From Prado023 sp963798745 (GTDB taxonomy: Bacteria; Actinomycetota; Actinomycetes; S36-B12; CAIYMF01), in contig CAWCUF010000007.1 in the NCBI GenBank assembly GCA_963798745.1, positions 310,001 through 374,000 on the forward strand: DNA of 64,000 bases, read 5' to 3'. Position 1 is the first letter of the stretch; each line of letters opens with the position of its first letter. A model generated the notes under the pieces. It was not told where the DNA came from and did not search any database. It worked only from the letters and a program-made list of their open reading frames with translations. Below, in pieces: positions 60,479 through 64,000 of the stretch. The position numbers and the translations under genes were made by a program.

Positions 60479-61305
60479 TGAACAAGAAGGGCGGCATCCT
60501 CGCCAACACCCTGGCGATCGTCGTGTTCCTGCTGATGGTCTTCCCGGTCTACTGGATGGTCATCTCCTCGCTGAAGCCGCGCGCGGACTTCTTCCTCGAG
60601 ACCCCGAAGTTCCTGCCCATCCCGGCGACGCTGGAGAACTACACCCGCGTCATCCAGGACAAGGACTTCTTCACCTACGCGGCGAACTCCGCGATCGTGA
60701 CGCTCGTGGTCGTCCTGCTCTCGATGCTCACCGCCTTCCTGGCCGCGACGGCGGTGGGGAGGTTCAACTTCAAGGGCCGCAAGGCGTACATCATCATGCT
60801 GCTGGCTGTGCAGATGGTGCCCTTCGAGGCGCTGCTGATCTCGATGTTCGTGGTCCTGGACTCGGTCAACCAGGTCAACAAGCTCACCGGCGTGATGATC
60901 TCCTACCTCGCGTTCGTGCTCCCCTTCACGATCTGGACGCTGCGCGGGTTCATCGCCAACGTGCCCAAGGACCTGGAGGAGGCGGCCATGATCGACGGCT
61001 GCAGCCAGGGCCAGGCGTTCCGCAAGATCCTGTTCCCGCTGATCGCCCCGGGCCTGGTGTCGACCTCGGTGTTCGCGTTCATCATGGCCTGGAACGAGTT
61101 CATCCTGGCCAACGTGATCCTGCTCGACCAGGGCAAGCAGACGCTGCCGGTCTGGTTGACCTCCTTCCAGGGCGGGATGAAGGAGATCGACTGGGGTGGC
61201 CTGATGGCCGGTTCGGTGATGTTCGCGCTGCCGGTGATCGTGTTCTTCGTGATCGTCCAGGGCCGCATCCAGCGCGGCGCCCTCGAGGGTGGTGTGAAGG
61301 GGTAG
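60475..61305 (+). CDS. Sugar ABC transporter permease (MalG-type)
   Basis: This is a 276-residue partner permease with six helices. LAIVVFLLMVFPVYWMVISSLKP is helix 1, and LEEAAMIDGCSQGQAFRKILFPLIAPGLV is the EAA loop. FIMAWNEFILANVIL is the conserved late segment. ATG 60475 overlaps the MalF-type stop (ATGA; a second ATG follows at 60478). Its own TAG stop lies inside the -10 box of the next gene. Confidence 0.93.
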   Translation: MMNKKGGILANTLAIVVFLLMVFPVYWMVISSLKPRADFFLETPKFLPIPATLENYTRVIQDKDFFTYAANSAIVTLVVVLLSMLTAFLAATAVGRFNFKGRKAYIIMLLAVQMVPFEALLISMFVVLDSVNQVNKLTGVMISYLAFVLPFTIWTLRGFIANVPKDLEEAAMIDGCSQGQAFRKILFPLIAPGLVSTSVFAFIMAWNEFILANVILLDQGKQTLPVWLTSFQGGMKEIDWGGLMAGSVMFALPVIVFFVIVQGRIQRGALEGGVKG

Positions 61306-61308
61306 GTT
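61303..61308 (+). promoter_or_regulatory. -10 box (TAGGTT) of the mutL-type gene
   Basis: TAGGTT begins with the stop codon of the preceding permease and lies 8 nt before ATG 61317, so the gene can be transcribed independently of the importer. Confidence 0.5.
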
Positions 61309-61316
61309 CTGGGCCC

Positions 61317-62660
61317 ATGGGCGGGCCCGTGGTGTGCGTGGACGTCGGCTCCACGTTCACCAAGGCCGCGGCGATCGGCTCGGACGGTTGCGTGCTGGCC
61401 GGCGCCCAGCATCCGACCACCTCGGACAGTGATGTGCTGGCGGGCCTGGACGCCGCCGTGGCCGCCCTGGGGATCGGCCCGGTGGCCGACGACGTGCTCG
61501 CTGTGTGCTCGTCGGCCGGCGGCGGGCTGCGCCTGGCAGTGGTCGGTCAGGAGCGGGTGATCTCCGCGGAGGCAGGTCGGCGGGTTGCGCTGTCCGCCGG
61601 CGCTCGGGTCGTGGCCGTGAGCGCGGGGCGCCTGGACGGGGCCGGGGTCGGCGCGCTGCTGGAGGCCCGGGCCGATGTCCTGTTGGTCGTCGGTGGGACC
61701 GACGGCGGCGACGACGAGGTCCTGCTGCACAACGCGCGCGTGCTGGGACGCTTGGCGGTGCGGGCTCCGGTCGTGCTGGCCGGCAACGCCGCGGCTGCCG
61801 ATGAGGCGGCCGGGTTGCTGGGTGCCCGCCGCCGGGTGGTGCACGTCACCGACAACGTCATCCCGCGGATCGGGACGCTGGCCCCGGGCCCCGCGCGTCG
61901 GGCGATCCGCGAGGTGTTCATCACCCACGTGATCGGGGGCAAGGGCCTGTCGCACGGCCGGCGGTTCGCCAGCCTCGTGCGCTGCGCGACTCCCGACGCG
62001 GTGCTGGCCGGGATCGAGGTCGTGGCCGAGGTGCTCGCCGACCGGCCGGGCGCGTCCGGGGACGTCCTGGCCCTGGACGTCGGCGGCGCCACGACCGATG
62101 TCTACAGCGTGCTGGCGCCCGAGGACCAGGGGCACGACCACGCGGTCGAGACGCTCTGGCACGGTCGGTCGGTGGAGGGCGACCTCGGGATGCGCTGGAG
62201 CGCCCCGGACGTGGTCAGCGCAGCCGAGGTCGAGCGGTTGGTCGGGGCAGCGGAGTTGGCTGGGGCGGCGCGGCTGGCCGGGGCCGCGCAGCGGCGGCAT
62301 CGCGAGGTCGGCTTCCTGCCCGAGTGCCGCGATGAGGTGGCCGACGAACTGGCGTTGGCTCGCCTGGCCGCGCTGGTGGCGGTGCGTCGGCACGCCCGCC
62401 CGGGTCCCGACGGTGTGCGGGACCTGACCCACGTCGGCCTGCTGATCGGCTCGGGGGGAGTGCTGCGACACGCTTCTGCCGCGGCGGCGCAGGCCGTCCT
62501 CGACGCGGTGCTCACCGACTACGCGGGGGGCTGGCCGCTGCCCCAGCAGGCGCGGACCATCGTCGATCGACGCTACCTGCTGGCCCCCATCGGGCTGCTG
62601 GAGCTCGCCGGCGAGGGTACCCGCGCCCGACACCTGGCCGGACAACTGCTGGGCGACTAG
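61317..62660 (+). CDS. MutL/GlmL-family mutase-reactivase-like protein
   Basis: This is a 447-residue ASKHA-fold protein of the MutL family (GlmL), not the mismatch-repair MutL. VVCVDVGSTFTKAAAIGSDG is the phosphate-1 loop, ADVLLVVGGTDGGDDEVLLHNA and VVLAGNAAAADEA the family core, VLALDVGGATTDVYSVLAPE the phosphate-2 loop and VGLLIGSGGVLRHA the adenosine motif. Relatives reactivate B12-dependent glutamate or ornithine aminomutases. No mutase is in the window. Orphan copies are known in Actinobacteria. The role is uncertain. Confidence 0.85.
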   Translation: MGGPVVCVDVGSTFTKAAAIGSDGCVLAGAQHPTTSDSDVLAGLDAAVAALGIGPVADDVLAVCSSAGGGLRLAVVGQERVISAEAGRRVALSAGARVVAVSAGRLDGAGVGALLEARADVLLVVGGTDGGDDEVLLHNARVLGRLAVRAPVVLAGNAAAADEAAGLLGARRRVVHVTDNVIPRIGTLAPGPARRAIREVFITHVIGGKGLSHGRRFASLVRCATPDAVLAGIEVVAEVLADRPGASGDVLALDVGGATTDVYSVLAPEDQGHDHAVETLWHGRSVEGDLGMRWSAPDVVSAAEVERLVGAAELAGAARLAGAAQRRHREVGFLPECRDEVADELALARLAALVAVRRHARPGPDGVRDLTHVGLLIGSGGVLRHASAAAAQAVLDAVLTDYAGGWPLPQQARTIVDRRYLLAPIGLLELAGEGTRARHLAGQLLGD

Positions 62661-62687
62661 CTCGACTCGCAGTGCTCAGCGGGGTGT

Positions 62688-63377
62688 TCAGCGCGGCAGG
62701 CACCAGTCGATCGGCGTCGCACCCTGGTCGACCAGCGCGGCGTTGGCCCGGCTGAACGGTCGCGAGCCGAAGAAGCCTCGGTCGGCGGACATCGGGCTCG
62801 GGTGCGCCGAGGCGATGCGGGGCACGTCACCGAGCATCGGCGTCAGCCCCTGCGCGTCGCGCCCCCACAGGATCGCCACCAGCGGGCCGCCGCGGGCCAC
62901 GAGCGCGCGGATGGCCGCCTCGGTGATCTGCTCCCAACCCTTGCCGCGGTGCGCCCCGGAGCGACCCGGCGCCACGGTCAGCACCCGGTTGAGCAGCAGC
63001 ACGCCCTGATCAGCCCAGGGCGTCAGGTCGCCGCACGCAGGTGCGTCGCAGCCGAGGTCGGCGTTGAGCTCACGGAAGATGTTGGCCAGGCTGCGCGGGA
63101 CGGGCCGCACCTCGGGCGCCACGCAGAACGACAGCCCGACAGCGTGCCCCGGCGTGGGGTAGGGGTCCTGCCCGACGATGAGCACCCGGACCTCGGCCAG
63201 CGGCCTCTCGAAGGCGCGCAGCACGTGCGAGCCCGCGGGCAGGTAGCTCCGCCCGGCGACGAGTTCGGCGCGCAGGAAGTCGCCCATCGCCGCGATCTGC
63301 GGCGCCACCGGCGTCAGCGCGTCCGCCCAGTCCGGGGCGATCAGCTCGGCCACCGACCGCCGCGCCTGCGTAGTCAC
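62688..63377 (-). CDS. ung: Uracil-DNA glycosylase
   Basis: This is a 229-residue family-1 UDG that removes uracil from DNA. VRVLIVGQDPYPTPGHAVGLSFCV holds the catalytic Asp (GQDPY). GVLLLNRVLTVAPG is next, and LWGRDAQGLTPML precedes the minor-groove loop ASAHPSPMSADRGFFGSRPFSRAN (HPSP). GTG 63377 overlaps the stop of the upstream DUF559 gene (GTGA). TAGCCT at 63389-63384, 6 nt before the start, also allows a leaderless transcript. Confidence 0.95.
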   Translation of the reverse strand: MTTQARRSVAELIAPDWADALTPVAPQIAAMGDFLRAELVAGRSYLPAGSHVLRAFERPLAEVRVLIVGQDPYPTPGHAVGLSFCVAPEVRPVPRSLANIFRELNADLGCDAPACGDLTPWADQGVLLLNRVLTVAPGRSGAHRGKGWEQITEAAIRALVARGGPLVAILWGRDAQGLTPMLGDVPRIASAHPSPMSADRGFFGSRPFSRANAALVDQGATPIDWCLPR

Positions 63378-64000
63378 CCACGCAGGCTATCGGCCATCGT
63401 CAGGGCTCTGGCGATGGCCTCGAGTACCTGCTCCGGGCGCTCGACGAGGTCCGCCCAGGTGAAGCGCAGCACGGTCCAGCCTGCCGCGACCAGGTCGTTC
63501 TGCCGGGTCCGATCGTGCTGGAACGCCCGTGCGTCGCTGTGGAAGGCGCGGCCATCGACCTCGATGGCCAGGTGGGCGCTGGAGAAGGCAACGTCCAGCA
63601 CGTACCAGCGCCCACCGGCCCGGACCCGCTGATTGGCGACCCAGCCAGTGAAGCCCGCCTCGCGCAGCAGCGCGAGCAGACGCCGCTCAGCCTCGGACCG
63701 GGCTCCGTCGCAGAGGTCCCCGACCAGGGCGCGCAACTGGGCCGCTCCCGAGAGCCTGGTCAGCCGAGAATGCGCCTCGGTGAGCAGGTCGAGGGTCACC
63801 GTCCCCTGGAGTAGCGCGCGCTGCGCGATCTCGATGGCTTCGGCTCGCGGGAGGAAGCGAATCAGGTCGACGACCGTGTCGGCCGGCCGGGTCACCGTGG
63901 CCCCCGCCACGCGGGTGACCCGCGCCCCCGGATGGGCCAACGTGCGGGCGTCGACCGTTCGCGTGCGGCCGTGGATCAGCCAGGGTCGCGAGCCCAGGTC
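63374..64000 (-). CDS. DUF559-domain protein, 5' end beyond window
   Basis: The last 208 codons are present. The frame stays open to the window edge (reading DLGSRPWLIHGRTRTVDARTL from 64000), so the start is missing. The N-terminal part (VAGATVTRPADTVVDLIRFLPRAEAIEIAQRALL) looks like the second half of an AbiEi-type antitoxin/regulator module. The C-terminal part (FTGWVANQRV...YVLDVAFSSAHLAIEVDGRAFHSD...HDRTRQNDLVAAGWTVLRFTWADLVERPEQVL) is the Vsr-like endonuclease fold DUF559. Such AbiEi-DUF559 fusions are frequent in Actinobacteria and are possibly defence-related. ung follows by GTGA overlap. Confidence 0.85.
   Translation of the reverse strand, partial: DLGSRPWLIHGRTRTVDARTLAHPGARVTRVAGATVTRPADTVVDLIRFLPRAEAIEIAQRALLQGTVTLDLLTEAHSRLTRLSGAAQLRALVGDLCDGARSEAERRLLALLREAGFTGWVANQRVRAGGRWYVLDVAFSSAHLAIEVDGRAFHSDARAFQHDRTRQNDLVAAGWTVLRFTWADLVERPEQVLEAIARALTMADSLRG

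Overview
The window is a GC-rich (about 70%) chromosomal segment of an Actinomycetota bacterium. The evidence is very high third-position GC, frequent GTG starts, actinobacteria-restricted families (PAC2, SepX/GlpR, DUF501, Ruc-type FmdB protein, DrrAB-type ABC pair) and a gene order that follows, from memory, the mscL-to-ppx block of Mycobacterium tuberculosis: mscL, ruc, 5-formyl-THF cyclo-ligase, moeA, rimJ-like, sepX, pmt, rsmI, metG, tatD, rsmA, ispE, glmU, prs, rplY, pth, mfd, mazG, eno, divIC, DUF501, ppx. I cannot place it below phylum. No rRNA operon, phage, insertion sequence or CRISPR array is visible.

Layout. 1-2.7 kb is a patchwork: a four-motif palindrome, a small SEC-C protein that may be a transporter remnant, pirin, tRNA-Arg with a peculiar downstream element, a DUF433 antitoxin with a decayed partner, and a small membrane protein. 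2.7-12 kb is one giant secreted DUF11-repeat surface protein with a sortase-type LADTG end. 12-19.3 kb holds a purine permease with a coupled acetyltransferase, a secreted nuclease with lamin-tail domains, a drug-type ABC exporter pair and an MprF-like membrane protein. 19.4-26 kb runs from PAC2 through mscL, the CIRCE-controlled ruc gene and moeA to sepX. 26-30 kb has tRNA-Ala with a second copy of the peculiar element, a WS/DGAT acyltransferase with a histone-like tail, and protein mannosyltransferase. 30-53 kb is conserved housekeeping: translation (metG, rsmI, rsmA, rplY, pth, tRNA-Gln), isoprenoid and wall precursors (ispE, glmU, prs, manA), repair (mfd), glycolysis (eno) and division (divIC). 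53-58 kb carries an ACT regulator, peptide deformylase, a tRNA with a UAA anticodon, a Bax-inhibitor protein, MsrA and an SGNH hydrolase. 58-64 kb is a sugar ABC importer without its ATPase, an orphan MutL/GlmL reactivase, ung and a DUF559 gene cut by the window end.

Expression logic. Many first-in-operon genes have a TANNNT-like -10 box only 5-8 nt before the ATG/GTG, which means leaderless transcripts. Genes inside operons instead overlap by ATGA/GTGA or carry an AGGAGG-type ribosome site. The two signals together allow the window to be divided into transcription units.

Most interesting observation. Two unrelated tRNA genes (Arg-CCU at 1.6 kb, Ala-CGC at 26 kb) carry the same downstream architecture: a long hairpin starting 1 nt after the tRNA, a short linker, a conserved 9-nt box, a second hairpin whose stem differs between copies but stays paired, a conserved GACGG box, and then a duplicate of the tRNA's own 3' tail starting at the same T-loop nucleotide. 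This looks like a site-specific mini-element or a structured RNA module. I do not recognise it as any described family.
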